Positions 52,084-62,177 are shown, numbered from the stretch's first letter. The stretch is DNA of 64,000 bases from Rhodococcus sp. UNC23MFCrub1.1 (GCF_000686025.1 NZ_JMLQ01000001.1:558001-622000), one strand, 5' to 3'. A program made the numbers and translations. Notes: a model not told the origin generated them from the letters alone.

Positions 52084-52095
52084 TCACATATGTGA
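52084..52095. promoter_or_regulatory. Palindrome in the divergent promoter region
   Basis: TCACATATGTGA, a perfect 12-bp palindrome located between the membrane protein and the M23 peptidase. It has the reversed polarity of CRP/GlxR sites (which read TGTGA-N6-TCACA), so it is not assigned to that family. The 244-bp gap has no other feature I can name. Confidence 0.4.
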
Positions 52096-52194
52096 CCCGA
52101 GAAGCCGTTTGGCTTGCGCCCGCCGCGACCATTTCGTTACCGTCCACGAGGTTCCACATCACGGGTAGGTCACGAATCAGGAGGACGGCAGGTC

Positions 52195-53403
52195 TTGCAG
52201 CACCACCGAACTCCGTTCACACGCTCACGCTTCGTCTCGGACGCCACCGACGACAGTCGGTTCGATTCCCAGCAGTACGAGGCCCAGCAGTTCGAGCACG
52301 ACACCACCGTGTTCACGCCGGCGGACGGTCATCTGACCGACACCGGCCCCCTCGAAGCCCTCTCGACCGATGCAGCATCGTCCCCCTGGGACCGTGCGCA
52401 CGAGTCCAGCGACTACGTGGCGTCCGCGCCCGCGTACACCCCGGCCCCCCTCGGCGATGCGCCCACGCGCCGCCGCCGCTCGGTACCGGCGACGTCCTTC
52501 CTCGTCACCGCCCCGGCCGGGGCAGCACCGTCGGTGACCTCGGCTGCCATCGCGGACGAGATCGCCGTCAAGCGCAGCGGCGCCCACCGCATCCCCGCTC
52601 CGCCGTCCGCCCTCAAGGGACGCGTCGCTGTCGTCGCCGTGGCCGCAGGTGCGGTCGTCGCTGCCGGCCAGGCCGCGATCGACAACGCGCAGCCCGCCGA
52701 GCGCACCGAGACCTCCGAGTACGCGCTGGCCGCCGGCCAGGCCCCGGCAGCTGCCGCGTCCGCAGGAATCGTCGACAGCTCCACCGCCGCCGGCATCGTC
52801 GCGGACCAGCCGGCCGCGCACGTCGACTCGGTGCCCACCGCCACGTCGACCGGAGCGCCCGTCACGGCCCCCTCCACGTCCGCGGCACCGCAGATCCTCA
52901 ACATCGCCGCACCGGTCGACCTGGGCCAGTTCTCGGAGCTCCTGGCGAAGGGCCAGCGCTTCAGCGAGGAGCGCGAGGCTCGCGAGGCCGCTGCACGGCG
53001 TCCCCTCTTCGCACTGCCTGCGCTCGGCACCTACACCTCCGGCTTCGGCTCGCGGTGGGGCACGCTGCACGCCGGCGTGGACATCGCCAACGCCATCGGC
53101 ACGCCGGTGTACGCCGTGGCCGACGGCACCGTCATCGACTCGGGCCCCGCGGCCGGCTTCGGACTGTGGGTCCGGTTGCAGCACGCCGACGGCACCATCA
53201 CCGTGTACGGCCACATCGATTCGTCCGAGGTCCAGGTGGGCCAGACGGTCATGGCCGGCGACGAGATCGCCAAGATGGGCAACCGCGGCCAGTCCACCGG
53301 CCCGCACCTCCACTTCGAGGTCCACCTCACGGGGGACAACAAGATCGACCCGCTCCCCTGGTTGGCGTCCCGCGGTATCGCTCTCGGCCCCGAGCGCGAC
53401 TGA
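52195..53403 (+). CDS. M23 (LytM-like) peptidase, membrane-anchored
   Basis: 402-aa protein, position of M. tuberculosis Rv0950c. TTG 52195 is chosen because AGGAGG lies ten bases upstream and no better start exists. The N-terminal about 140 residues are polar and low-complexity (acidic, Gln-rich). One hydrophobic segment (GRVAVVAVAAGAVVAAGQAA at about 140-160) anchors it. An alanine/threonine-rich linker leads to the M23 domain (about 290-400). The zinc ligands are visible in THAGVDIAN-type (HxxxD, TLHAGVD) and in GPHLHFEVH (HxH). It cuts peptidoglycan cross-bridges or peptides during growth. The active site looks intact. Confidence 0.88.
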   Translation: MQHHRTPFTRSRFVSDATDDSRFDSQQYEAQQFEHDTTVFTPADGHLTDTGPLEALSTDAASSPWDRAHESSDYVASAPAYTPAPLGDAPTRRRRSVPATSFLVTAPAGAAPSVTSAAIADEIAVKRSGAHRIPAPPSALKGRVAVVAVAAGAVVAAGQAAIDNAQPAERTETSEYALAAGQAPAAAASAGIVDSSTAAGIVADQPAAHVDSVPTATSTGAPVTAPSTSAAPQILNIAAPVDLGQFSELLAKGQRFSEEREAREAAARRPLFALPALGTYTSGFGSRWGTLHAGVDIANAIGTPVYAVADGTVIDSGPAAGFGLWVRLQHADGTITVYGHIDSSEVQVGQTVMAGDEIAKMGNRGQSTGPHLHFEVHLTGDNKIDPLPWLASRGIALGPERD

Positions 53404-53425
53404 GTTCCCACCTCCACTCACGTCG

Positions 53426-53466
53426 AAGGTCCGGCGCCACCGTCATGGACGGTGGCGCCGGACCTT
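53426..53466. terminator. Strong bidirectional terminator
   Basis: A 19-bp perfect stem, 53426-53444 with 53448-53466, closes over a 3-base ATG loop, followed by TTTCTT on the plus strand and preceded by AAGG on the minus. It separates the convergent M23 peptidase and uvrD1 genes. Confidence 0.92.
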
Positions 53467-53480
53467 TCTTCCGTGCCCTC

Positions 53481-55940
53481 TCACAGCTTGGTCATCGGCA
53501 CTCCGCCGATGAGCATCATCTTCACGCGACCGGACGTGCCGAAGTCGATCAGCACCATCGCACGCTGACCTGATCCCTCGGACTCGACGACGGTCCCGAG
53601 ACCGTACTTGTCGTGGCTCACGCGATCACCCACGGCGAGCGTCAGGGTGTTGTTGGACCGGGCCTTGCCGAAGCTGGGTGTCGGGGTGGCCGACGGCGAC
53701 GACCCACCGGACCATCCACCACGGGGATTCGACGTCCAGTCGCGCTGGCGCCCCGAGCCACCACTGGAACCGAACCCGCTGCCGACGCCGGGATCCTCCC
53801 GTTTCCAGTCGATGAGATGCTGCGGAACCTCTTGCAGGAAGCGCGATTCGGGGTTGTTGATGGGCTGCCCCCACGCCGAGCGCATGATCGCGCGAGTGAG
53901 GTAGAGCCGGTGCCGCGCACGCGTGATGCCCACGTAGGCGAGTCGACGCTCCTCGGACAACTCCGCAGGATCACCGAGCGCTCGCATGTGCGGGAACTGG
54001 CCGTCCTCCCACCCGGTGACGAACACGACCGGGAACTCGAGCCCCTTGGCCGTGTGCAGCGTCATGAGCGTGACGACACCGTCGCCGTTGTCCGGGATCT
54101 GGTCGGTGTCGGCCACCAGCGAGACCCGCTCGAGGAAGGCGGCGAGCGAACCCGGCTCGGCCACACCGTCGGTGTCCTCTGGTTCTGCGGACGCGACGTC
54201 GAGGTCCGCGTTGATGTCGACCCCCACCTCGAGATCCTCGATGCCCTGAAGGTTGCGTGCGTCGGCACTGAACTCGCGGGCCACGCTGACCAGTTCGTTG
54301 AGGTTGTCGAGGCGAGCGCCGTCCTGGGGATCCGAGCTGGCCTCGAGTTCGGCGCGATACCGCGTGCGGTCGAGCACCGCCTCGACGATGTCGCCGATGT
54401 CCGCGACGTCGTTTCCGTCGGCATCGGTGGCGTTCATGGTGGCCCGCAGCTCGCCGATCATCTCCATGAACGACGCGATGGCGTTCTGCGCGCGCGTGTT
54501 GAGCAGCGCCACGGAGCCGGCCGCGGCATCGAGGAGCGCGGCGTTGAAGCTGATGTTCTTCCGCTCGGCGTGCACGGCGACACAGGCCTCGGCACGATCG
54601 CCGATGCCGCGGCGCGGGGTGTTGAGGATGCGCCGCATGCTCACCGTGTCGTCCGGATTGGCCAGCACGCGGAGGTACGCGACCACGTCGCGTACCTCCT
54701 TGCGCTCGTAGAAGCGCACACCGCCCACCACCTTGTAGGGCAGACCGAGGCGGATGAAGATCTCCTCGAGCGCGCGCGAGGAGTTGTTGGTCCGGTAGAA
54801 CACCGCGACGTCGGAGTACTTGTAGTCGGTGCCGTCGACCAGCCGATCGATCTCCGACGCCACGAACTTGGCCTCGTCGTGCTCGTTGTCCGCCACGTAG
54901 CCGATGATCGGATCGCCGTCGCCGGTGTCCGTCCACAGCCGCTTGTCACGACGGTTGGTGTTGCGCGCGATGACGGCGTTGGCTGCCGCCAGGATGGTCT
55001 GGGTGGACCGGTAGTTCTGCTCGAGCAGGATGGTCCGCGCATCCGGATAGTCGCGCTCGAACTCCTCGATGTTGCGGATGGTCGCGCCGCGGAACGCGTA
55101 GATCGACTGGTCCGCGTCGCCCACCACGCACAGTTCGCTCGGGGGAACTGCCGCGACCTCGCCCTCCGCCGTCGATCCGGTGCCCACCAACTCGCGCACC
55201 AGCATGTACTGCGCGTGGTTGGTGTCCTGGTACTCGTCGACGAGGACGTGGCGGAAGCGGCGCCGGTAGTACTCGGCGACGTCCGGATGGCTCTGCAGCA
55301 GTGCCACCGTCTCGCCGATGAGATCGTCGAAGTCGAACGCGTTGGCCGCCCGCAGACGCTGCTGGTAGTGGCCGTAGACCTTCGCGATGACGGCCGGCAG
55401 CTCGGCCGGCTCCTTCTCCGCGTCGGCGACGGCCTGGTCCGGATCGATCAGCTCGTTCTTCAGATTGGAGATCTGCGTCGCCAGCAGACGCGACGAGAAC
55501 TTCTTCGGATCGAGCTGCAGATCCTTGCCGATCATCGTGAGGAGCCGACGCGAGTCGTCCGCGTCGTAGATGGAGAAGTTCGAGTTGAGGCCGGGAAGCA
55601 GCGCCGCCTGGCTCCGGAGGATCCGCACGCAGCTCGAGTGGAACGTGCTCACCCACATGAAGTTGGCCCGCGGCCCGACCAACTGGACGACGCGTTCCCG
55701 CATCTCCGCCGCGGCCTTGTTGGTGAACGTGATCGCGAGGACCTGGCCGGGTGTGACATCTCTCTCCGCCAGGAGATACGCGATGCGACGGGTCAGCACC
55801 GCGGTCTTGCCCGAACCGGCGCCCGCCACGATGAGCAACGGTCCCCCCGAGTGCATCACTGCCTCGCGCTGCTGGGGATTGAGGCCCTCGAGGAGCTGGT
55901 CCGAGGACCTGGTGGCACGTGCGGGTGACTGTGTGTTCAT
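53481..55940 (-). CDS. uvrD1: ATP-dependent DNA helicase UvrD1/PcrA
   Basis: 819-aa SF1A helicase. Walker A AGAGSGKT (residues 39-46), motif II DEYQDTN, motif III GDADQSIYAFRGA, motif IV NYRST, motif V TLHTAKGLEFP and motif VI YVGITRARHRLYLT are all present. The C-terminus has a Gly/Ser-rich linker (about 700-745) and a Tudor-like domain (about 765-815, VSHDKYGLGTVVESEGSG) which in mycobacterial UvrD1 binds Ku/RNA polymerase. It works in nucleotide excision repair and replication. No LexA box was found upstream of it (about 300 bp). Confidence 0.96.
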   Translation of the reverse strand: MNTQSPARATRSSDQLLEGLNPQQREAVMHSGGPLLIVAGAGSGKTAVLTRRIAYLLAERDVTPGQVLAITFTNKAAAEMRERVVQLVGPRANFMWVSTFHSSCVRILRSQAALLPGLNSNFSIYDADDSRRLLTMIGKDLQLDPKKFSSRLLATQISNLKNELIDPDQAVADAEKEPAELPAVIAKVYGHYQQRLRAANAFDFDDLIGETVALLQSHPDVAEYYRRRFRHVLVDEYQDTNHAQYMLVRELVGTGSTAEGEVAAVPPSELCVVGDADQSIYAFRGATIRNIEEFERDYPDARTILLEQNYRSTQTILAAANAVIARNTNRRDKRLWTDTGDGDPIIGYVADNEHDEAKFVASEIDRLVDGTDYKYSDVAVFYRTNNSSRALEEIFIRLGLPYKVVGGVRFYERKEVRDVVAYLRVLANPDDTVSMRRILNTPRRGIGDRAEACVAVHAERKNISFNAALLDAAAGSVALLNTRAQNAIASFMEMIGELRATMNATDADGNDVADIGDIVEAVLDRTRYRAELEASSDPQDGARLDNLNELVSVAREFSADARNLQGIEDLEVGVDINADLDVASAEPEDTDGVAEPGSLAAFLERVSLVADTDQIPDNGDGVVTLMTLHTAKGLEFPVVFVTGWEDGQFPHMRALGDPAELSEERRLAYVGITRARHRLYLTRAIMRSAWGQPINNPESRFLQEVPQHLIDWKREDPGVGSGFGSSGGSGRQRDWTSNPRGGWSGGSSPSATPTPSFGKARSNNTLTLAVGDRVSHDKYGLGTVVESEGSGQRAMVLIDFGTSGRVKMMLIGGVPMTKL

Positions 55941-56193
55941 CGTCCGTCCAGATTACCGGCGGTCACCGACACCGACACCATCACTCGGGCCGTGGGCGCC
56001 GAATCCCTGTCGTGTCGGAGTTCTGCCGCTCGCCGTATCACGCCGATCTGCAATTGCTCCTTCTTTACGTGGGGAGTGACACGGGCATACTCTTGCCCGG
56101 GCTCGACCGGCGAACGGCATCACACCGACTGCACCCGACCGTAGTGACCAGGCGTTTCGTGACTTCCGCGGAAATTCGTGGAAATCGCGTAAC

Positions 56194-56223
56194 AGAACGT
56201 GAGAGCAGAGCGACACACGTTCT
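56194..56223. promoter_or_regulatory. aroQ: Inverted repeat upstream of chorismate mutase
   Basis: AGAACGTG (56194-56201) and CACGTTCT (56216-56223) form a perfect 8-bp inverted repeat with a 14-base spacer, 17 bp before the ATG. It could be an operator or an RNA stem hiding the ribosome binding site. Confidence 0.45.
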
Positions 56224-56239
56224 GACACGAGGAGTTGAT

Positions 56240-56566
56240 ATGAGCACAGCGATTCACACCACCGCAGCATCGGCGTCGTCCGAGTCGAACGATCACGCCG
56301 ACGACGCGAACCTGCCGACGTCCGAAGCCGAGATCGACGAGCTCCGCAAGGAGATCGACCGCCTCGATGCCGAGATCCTCGCCGCCGTGAAGCGCCGCTC
56401 CGAGGTCTCCCGCACCATCGGTCAGACGCGGATGGCACAGGGCGGACCCCGCCTCGTCCACAGCCGCGAGATGAAGGTCCTCCAGCGCTTCAGCGACCTC
56501 GGCCAGGAGGGTCACACGCTGGCCATGCTCCTGCTCCGCCTGGGCCGCGGCCGCCTCGGACACTGA
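56240..56566 (+). CDS. aroQ: Chorismate mutase, AroQ type
   Basis: 108-aa intracellular chorismate mutase (Rv0948c type). The core is SEAEIDELRKEIDRLDAEI, LAAVKRRSEVSRTIGQTR and MKVLQRFSDLG, giving the helical AroQ-delta fold, with the catalytic arginine near the first helix. The N-terminal about 30 residues are a polar extension. ATG 56240 has GAGGAG upstream. It converts chorismate to prephenate for Tyr/Phe; in mycobacteria it is activated by binding DAHP synthase, and the C-terminal RLGRGRLGH tail resembles that contact. A bidirectional terminator follows. Confidence 0.94.
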   Translation: MSTAIHTTAASASSESNDHADDANLPTSEAEIDELRKEIDRLDAEILAAVKRRSEVSRTIGQTRMAQGGPRLVHSREMKVLQRFSDLGQEGHTLAMLLLRLGRGRLGH

Positions 56567-56589
56567 GTCCACCGCTCGTAGAGCTCGAC

Positions 56590-56620
56590 CGGGAACCGCC
56601 CAGACGACGGGCGGTTCCCG
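56590..56620. terminator. Bidirectional terminator between aroQ and gabD
   Basis: CGGGAACCGCCC (56590-56601) pairs perfectly with GGGCGGTTCCCG (56609-56620) over a seven-base loop. It separates the convergent genes. Confidence 0.85.
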
Positions 56621-56632
56621 TGCCTCACCGCA

Positions 56633-58114
56633 TCACTGCAGGGCGATGTACTTGGTCTCGAGGTACTCCTCGATCCCCTCGCTTCCGCCCTCGCGACCGA
56701 ATCCCGACGCCTTGATCCCACCGAACGGTGCCGCCGCGTCGGAGATCACCCCGCGATTGACACCCACCATGCCGGTCTCCACGGCCTCCGCCACACGCAG
56801 CGCCCGGTCCAGATCCCGCGTGAAGATGTACGCAGCCAGGCCGAACTCGGTGTCGTTCGCCGCAGCGATGCCGTCCTCCTCGGTGTCGAAGCCGCGCACC
56901 GCGAGCACCGGTCCGAAGACCTCCTCGCTCAGAATTCGGGCGTCACCGGGCACGTCGGTCAGCACGGTGGCGGGGTAGAACCAGCCCGGCCCGTCCTCCG
57001 CAGTGCCGCCGAGAGCGACGGTCGCGCCCTTGGACGCCGCGTCGTCGACGAGTTCGGCCACCGTGTCACGCTGCTCCTCGTTGATCAGCGGTCCGAGCTT
57101 CGTGTCCGGATCACTGCCCCGCCCGACCGTCATGGCGCGCATCTTCTCGGTCACCTTGGCGACGAACTCGTCCTTGACCGAGTTCTGCACGTGGAACCGA
57201 TTGGCGGCCGTGCAGGCCTCGCCGCCGTTGCGCATCTTGGCGAGCATCGCGCCCTCGACGGCGGCGTCGATGTCCGCGTCGTCGAACACGACGAAGGGCG
57301 CATTGCCGCCCAGCTCCATCGACGTCCGCAGCAGAGTCTTCGACGACTTCTCCACGAGCATCCGCCCCACCTCGGTGGAGCCGGTGAAGGTCAACTTGCG
57401 CAGTCGAGGATCGTCGATCAACGGCCCGGTGACAGCGCTGGACTTCGACGTCGGCAGTACCGACAGCACGCCCTCGGGCAGCCCGGCCTCGGAGATGAGC
57501 TTCGCCAGGTAGAGCATCGTCAGCGGAGTCTCCGAGGCGGGCTTCACCAGGATCGTGCATCCCGCCGCCAGTGCGGGCCCGATCTTGCGGGTGCCCATCG
57601 CCAGCGGGAAGTTCCACGGCGTGATCGCCAGCACCGGGCCGACGGGCTGCTTGGTCACCAGAATCCGGCCGTTGCCCGCGGGCGCCGGCGTGTACCGCCC
57701 CGCGATGCGGACCGCCTCCTCGGAGAACCAGCGGAAGAACTCTCCGCCGTACTTCACCTCGGCCTGACTCTCGGCAAAGGCCTTGCCCATCTCCAGCGTC
57801 ATGAGCAGTGCGATGTCGTCGGCGTGCTCGGTGATCGACTCGAAGACCGCCCGCAGGATCTCGCCGCGCTGTCGCGCCGGGGTGGCGGCCCAGGACTTCT
57901 GCACCGCGACGGCCTCGTCGAGCGCGCGTGCGGCGTCGGCGGGACTCGCGTCCGAGACCTCGGTGAGCACCTCCCCGGTCGAGGGATCCCGAACCGGGAA
58001 CGTGGCACCGTTCTCCGCGTCGACCTGCTTGCCTCCGATCCACAACTTCGTGGGGACGGACGCGATCAGGTCCTTCTCCCGGGTCGTCGCTGCGCTGCTC
58101 GTTCCTTCGCTCAC
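56633..58114 (-). CDS. gabD: Succinate-semialdehyde dehydrogenase
   Basis: 493-aa NAD(P)-dependent aldehyde dehydrogenase (GabD/SSADH type). Catalytic Cys301 in [11 protein letters not shown], general base Glu267 in [10 protein letters not shown], nucleotide fold [15 protein letters not shown], and the C-terminal [12 protein letters not shown]. It oxidises succinate semialdehyde to succinate in the GABA shunt. GTG 58114 starts it. It is divergent from pgi with a 174-bp gap and has a terminator downstream, so it appears to be single. Confidence 0.93.
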   Translation of the reverse strand: MSEGTSSAATTREKDLIASVPTKLWIGGKQVDAENGATFPVRDPSTGEVLTEVSDASPADAARALDEAVAVQKSWAATPARQRGEILRAVFESITEHADDIALLMTLEMGKAFAESQAEVKYGGEFFRWFSEEAVRIAGRYTPAPAGNGRILVTKQPVGPVLAITPWNFPLAMGTRKIGPALAAGCTILVKPASETPLTMLYLAKLISEAGLPEGVLSVLPTSKSSAVTGPLIDDPRLRKLTFTGSTEVGRMLVEKSSKTLLRTSMELGGNAPFVVFDDADIDAAVEGAMLAKMRNGGEACTAANRFHVQNSVKDEFVAKVTEKMRAMTVGRGSDPDTKLGPLINEEQRDTVAELVDDAASKGATVALGGTAEDGPGWFYPATVLTDVPGDARILSEEVFGPVLAVRGFDTEEDGIAAANDTEFGLAAYIFTRDLDRALRVAEAVETGMVGVNRGVISDAAAPFGGIKASGFGREGGSEGIEEYLETKYIALQ

Positions 58115-58288
58115 GTCTCTCGCACTCCTCGTCGCTGCTCGCCGGGTCGCCCGGTGGTACCGACTGTCTACCCCGTGGGGCGGGACTCGTCACGCACTCC
58201 CGCACGGCGATCGCATGTCAGCGGGCAGGCCGGAGGCCGGTCGGCATGTCCCAGCGGCTCGGGTGCCCAGCGATTAGGGTCAGGGCTC

Positions 58289-59932
58289 ATGAGCGCCGAC
58301 ATCACGAGCACCGAAGCCTGGACCGAGCTCGTCACGCATCACGAGGCCGTGGCCGATCGCCACCTCCGTGACTTCTTCGCCGACGATCCGTCGCGTGGGA
58401 GCGAGCTGACCGTCACCGCGGGCGACCTGTACATCGACTACAGCAAGCACCGGGTCGAGCGGCAGACGCTCGAACTGCTGCTCGACCTCGCACGCGCAGC
58501 GGACGTCACCGGGCGTCGGGACGCCATGTTCGCGGGCGAGCACATCAACACCTCCGAGAACCGGGCCGTGCTGCACACCGCGCTGCGTCTGCCGTCGGAC
58601 GCGTCACTCGAGGTCGACGGCCAGGACGTGGTGGCCGACGTGCACGAGGTCCTCACGCGGATGGGCGATTTCAGCGATCGAGTGCGATCCGGCGCGTGGA
58701 CCGGCGCCACCGGTGAGCGGATCCGCACCGTCGTCAACATCGGGATCGGCGGCTCCGACCTGGGTCCGGTGATGGTGTACCAGGCTCTGCGGCACTACGC
58801 CGACGCGGGCATCTCGGCGCGCTTCGTCTCGAACGTCGACCCGGCCGATCTCGTCGGCACCCTCGCCGACCTGGACCCGGCGTCGACGCTGTTCATCGTC
58901 GCCTCCAAGACCTTCGGCACACTCGAGACGCTGACCAACGCCACGGCCGCCCGGCGATGGCTCACGGCCGCACTCGGTGACGACGCCGTCGCCCAGCACT
59001 TCGTCGCGGTGTCCACCAATGCGGAGAAGGTGTCGAACTTCGGCATCGACACCGCGAACATGTTCGGCTTCTGGGACTGGGTCGGCGGCCGCTACTCGGT
59101 CGATTCCGCCATCGGTCTGTCGGTGATGCTCGCCGTCGGCCGCGAGGCGTTCGCGGACTTCCTCGAGGGCTTCCACCTGATCGACCAGCACTTCCGCGAG
59201 GCGCCGCTCGAGTCCAACGCGCCGATCCTGCTGGGCACGCTGGGCGTCTGGTACTCCAGCTTCTTCGGCGCGCAGTCCCGGGCGGTGCTGCCGTACTCGA
59301 ACGATCTGAACCGGTTCGCCGCCTACCTGCAGCAGCTCACCATGGAGTCGAACGGCAAGTCGGTGAGGGCCGACGGAACGCCCGTCACGACGGACACCGG
59401 CGAGATCTTCTGGGGCGAGCCCGGAACCAACGGCCAGCACGCCTTCTACCAATTGCTGCACCAGGGAACACGACTCGTGCCGGCGGACTTCATCGGCTTC
59501 GCCGAGCCGACGGACGATCTTCCCACCGCGGACGGCACGGGCAGCATGCACGACCTGCTCATGAGCAACTACTTCGCCCAGACCAAGGTGTTGGCCTTCG
59601 GCAAGACGGCGGAGGAGATCGCCGCCGAGGGCACGGACGCGGACATCGTGCCGCACAAGGTGATGCCGGGAAACCGCCCGTCGACGTCGATCCTCGCGCC
59701 GAAACTCACGCCTTCGGTGGTGGGTCAGCTCATCGCCCTCTACGAACATCAGGTCTTCGTCGAGGGCGTCATCTTCGGCATCGACTCGTTCGACCAGTGG
59801 GGAGTCGAGCTGGGCAAGACCCAGGCGCAGGAGCTGACGCCGGTGCTGACCGATGCGGACGGCCCGGGCGCGGACCTCGATTCGTCGACGAGTGCGCTGA
59901 TCGACTGGTACCGCAGCGAACGCGGACGCTGA
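58289..59932 (+). CDS. pgi: Glucose-6-phosphate isomerase
   Basis: 547-aa glycolytic isomerase. Signature [15 protein letters not shown] (residues about 150-165), [22 protein letters not shown], the catalytic Glu in MESNGKSV and the [18 protein letters not shown] His, with a Lys in the C-terminal LGKTQAQEL. It converts glucose-6-P to fructose-6-P and supplies the sugar precursors of the polysaccharide pathway and zwf. ATG 58289 is selected because the upstream open frame is a read of the gabD complement. It is a single gene. Confidence 0.97.
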   Translation: MSADITSTEAWTELVTHHEAVADRHLRDFFADDPSRGSELTVTAGDLYIDYSKHRVERQTLELLLDLARAADVTGRRDAMFAGEHINTSENRAVLHTALRLPSDASLEVDGQDVVADVHEVLTRMGDFSDRVRSGAWTGATGERIRTVVNIGIGGSDLGPVMVYQALRHYADAGISARFVSNVDPADLVGTLADLDPASTLFIVASKTFGTLETLTNATAARRWLTAALGDDAVAQHFVAVSTNAEKVSNFGIDTANMFGFWDWVGGRYSVDSAIGLSVMLAVGREAFADFLEGFHLIDQHFREAPLESNAPILLGTLGVWYSSFFGAQSRAVLPYSNDLNRFAAYLQQLTMESNGKSVRADGTPVTTDTGEIFWGEPGTNGQHAFYQLLHQGTRLVPADFIGFAEPTDDLPTADGTGSMHDLLMSNYFAQTKVLAFGKTAEEIAAEGTDADIVPHKVMPGNRPSTSILAPKLTPSVVGQLIALYEHQVFVEGVIFGIDSFDQWGVELGKTQAQELTPVLTDADGPGADLDSSTSALIDWYRSERGR

Positions 59933-60097
59933 CGTACAGCGAGACCGCGCCGGTCCGTCGGGTCGGGGGTCTGACGGACCGGCACGGTCTCACACACCAT
60001 GTCGCCGCCACCCGTCCGGGCGTTACACATCGGGCGAACTTTCTTCGGCGGCCTCGTGAACAACCACAACCTGGCGTGGCAGCGGTACGGTCGAACC

Positions 60098-60859
60098 ATG
60101 AACGTGCGGATCGAACGCCGAGGTCCGGTGGTCACGGTGATCCTCCACCGACCTGAGGCACGCAATGCCGTGGACGGTCCGACGGCGGCCGCTCTGGTGG
60201 AGGCCTTCGAGGAGTTCGACGCGGATCCGACGGCATCGGTCGCGGTGCTGTGGGGAGACGGCGGAACCTTCTGCGCCGGTGCCGACCTCAAGGCACTGGG
60301 CACCGAGCGCTCGAACGTGGCGACCGAGCACGGTGACGGGCCGATGGGGCCCACGCGCATGGAACTGTCCAAGCCCGTCATCGCCGCGGTGTCCGGCCAC
60401 GCGGTCGCCGGCGGTCTCGAACTCGCGCTGTGGTGCGACCTGCGCGTCGCCGACGAGGACGCCGTGTTCGGTGTGTTCTGTCGGCGCTGGGGTGTGCCGC
60501 TGATCGACGGCGGAACGGTGCGATTGCCGCGGGCGATCGGTACGTCGCGGGCGATGGACATGATCCTCACCGGGCGTGCCGTCGACGCGCACGAAGCGCT
60601 GACGTTCGGACTCGCCAACCGGGTCGTCCCCACGGGCACCTGCCGCGCTGCCGCGGAGGAACTCGCCGCGTCCCTGGCCGAGTTCCCGCAGGCGTGCCTG
60701 CGCGGCGACCGACTGTCGGCGCTCGAGCAGGAGGGCCTGGACCACCGCGCGGCGATGGCGAACGAGTTCCGGCACGGTGCCACCTCGCTCGTCGACGCGT
60801 TCGACGGTGCACAGAAGTTCGCGTCCGGCGCCGGGCGACACGGAGCACCGCTCGAGTGA
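60098..60859 (+). CDS. Crotonase-superfamily protein (enoyl-CoA hydratase-like)
   Basis: 253-aa crotonase fold. Oxyanion holes are seen in FCAGADLKAL and HAVAGGLELAL. At the place where enoyl-CoA hydratases have the catalytic Glu, it reads FCRRWGVPLIDGGTVRLPRA, so the standard acid pair is missing, though D is near. It may therefore be a non-hydrating member, such as an isomerase, hydrolase or binding protein. ATG 60098 fits the family start. It overlaps the acyltransferase gene by GTGA, suggesting that they act on the same CoA ester. Confidence 0.85.
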   Translation: MNVRIERRGPVVTVILHRPEARNAVDGPTAAALVEAFEEFDADPTASVAVLWGDGGTFCAGADLKALGTERSNVATEHGDGPMGPTRMELSKPVIAAVSGHAVAGGLELALWCDLRVADEDAVFGVFCRRWGVPLIDGGTVRLPRAIGTSRAMDMILTGRAVDAHEALTFGLANRVVPTGTCRAAAEELAASLAEFPQACLRGDRLSALEQEGLDHRAAMANEFRHGATSLVDAFDGAQKFASGAGRHGAPLE

Positions 60860-62136
60860 CTCGCCTCTCCGTCGTCGACGAGATCTTCCTTCGCACACAT
60901 CGAGGCTTCGGCATACCCGTTGCGATGCAGGGCCTCTGGGTCACCGAGGAGCCCATCACCCCCGGCGCTCTCGACCTGATCGACGCCCGGCTCGCCGAGG
61001 GACGTCTGGGTGTGCGGATCGTCAGCTCGCGTCTGCCCGGCGCGCGTCGGCGCTGGGTCCGGGCCTCGGGGCGCCCCGGCGTCCGGTGGACGGAGCCGAC
61101 CGACGACCCGGTCCGCTGGGCCGAGTCGGGCGCCGACGTCTCGCTCGACCCCGAGTACGGACCGGGCTGGCGTCTGACCGCGGCGCCCTGCGGGAACGGA
61201 ACCGCCGTCTCGTTGGTGTGCTCCCACGTCATCGCCGACGCACGCGGACTCATCGACGCAGCAGCGGCGGCGCTGTCCGGCGTCCCGGACCCGATCGCCC
61301 CGGACGACGGCACCACCGACACCGCCGATGCACTGGCCACACTGTCGACCGTCGTCGGCCGCACCGCCGTGGCCGTCTCCGCGCTCGCCGTCAGTCCCGC
61401 CCGGCGCGCCGAACTGATGCAGTACTTGCAGGCGTCGAGGACCGGAACTCCTGCGCCGGCCCGTCCCGACGCGTGGAAAGCGCTGTCCGTGAGCACCGAT
61501 GTCGAAGCGACGCAGTGGGATCGGGTCGCCGCCGACGGAGCGGGCACTCCGAACGTGGTGTTCCTGTCCGTCGTCGCGGCCGTCGTCGCGACGTTGAGAT
61601 GTTCGGGCACGTCCGGCGACACCGACGGGTCCGTCCTGCTCGGCGTCCCGATGAAGGTCGAGGCCGGCGGCGCCAACGCGATCTCGGTGACGGCGGTCCG
61701 CATCACGGAATCCGACTCACTGGCCGACATCCGTCGACGCGCGAAGACGGCGTACCGAAGCCCGCTGACCGGTCCCGCGGGCTTCCCCGACGAGTTGCTG
61801 CACGTGGTCCCCGAACGCGCCGCCGCGCTCCTCGCGCCGTCGACGGGCCGGCGAGATGCTCTGTGCTCCAACATCGGCCCGCTTCCCGAGGCGGTGCGCA
61901 CCATCGGCGGCCGCCCCGCGGTGCGCGTCGCCGCGCGGGCGATCCACCCGGGACTCCGACACGAGCAGTCCGCCGCGTCGCCGACCATCCTGTCGGCCTA
62001 TCTCTGCCGCCACGATCACGCCTACACGCTGTCGGTGGTGGTCACCGATCCTGCGGCGGCGCACTCGGTGGAGCAGGTTCGCGACGCGATCGCGACGGCA
62101 CTCGGGCATCACCACCTCACACCCGACTTCTGGTGA
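60856..62136 (+). CDS. WS/DGAT- or PapA-like acyltransferase
   Basis: 426-aa protein of the CoA acyltransferase superfamily. The N-terminal SVVDEIFLRTHRGFG matches the wax-ester-synthase/PapA start. The motif SHVIADARG near residue 125 supplies the H-x3-D catalytic pair, although D is followed by A rather than G. The C-terminal SNIGPLPEAVRTIGGR resembles the WS/DGAT SNVPG-like block. It would join an acyl-CoA to an alcohol. GTG 60856 is coupled to the crotonase gene. Whether it makes wax esters, glycerolipids or acylated glycans cannot be seen. Related to the protein at 17454. Confidence 0.75.
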   Translation: MTRLSVVDEIFLRTHRGFGIPVAMQGLWVTEEPITPGALDLIDARLAEGRLGVRIVSSRLPGARRRWVRASGRPGVRWTEPTDDPVRWAESGADVSLDPEYGPGWRLTAAPCGNGTAVSLVCSHVIADARGLIDAAAAALSGVPDPIAPDDGTTDTADALATLSTVVGRTAVAVSALAVSPARRAELMQYLQASRTGTPAPARPDAWKALSVSTDVEATQWDRVAADGAGTPNVVFLSVVAAVVATLRCSGTSGDTDGSVLLGVPMKVEAGGANAISVTAVRITESDSLADIRRRAKTAYRSPLTGPAGFPDELLHVVPERAAALLAPSTGRRDALCSNIGPLPEAVRTIGGRPAVRVAARAIHPGLRHEQSAASPTILSAYLCRHDHAYTLSVVVTDPAAAHSVEQVRDAIATALGHHHLTPDFW

Positions 62137-62177
62137 GTACGGTGAACATCACCGACTTCAGAGAGGTGAGTGCGTTC

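Noticed and set aside
51951-52194. c-di-AMP (ydaO) riboswitch before the M23 gene
   Set aside because: The conserved ydaO blocks expected in this class could not be found by reading the region.
50199-53573. 1124-codon plus-strand frame
   Set aside because: Runs antisense to the membrane protein gene and out of frame through the M23 gene; arginine-rich throughout.
53613-55928. 771-codon plus-strand frame opposite uvrD1
   Set aside because: Shadow frame; uvrD1 has all helicase motifs on the minus strand.
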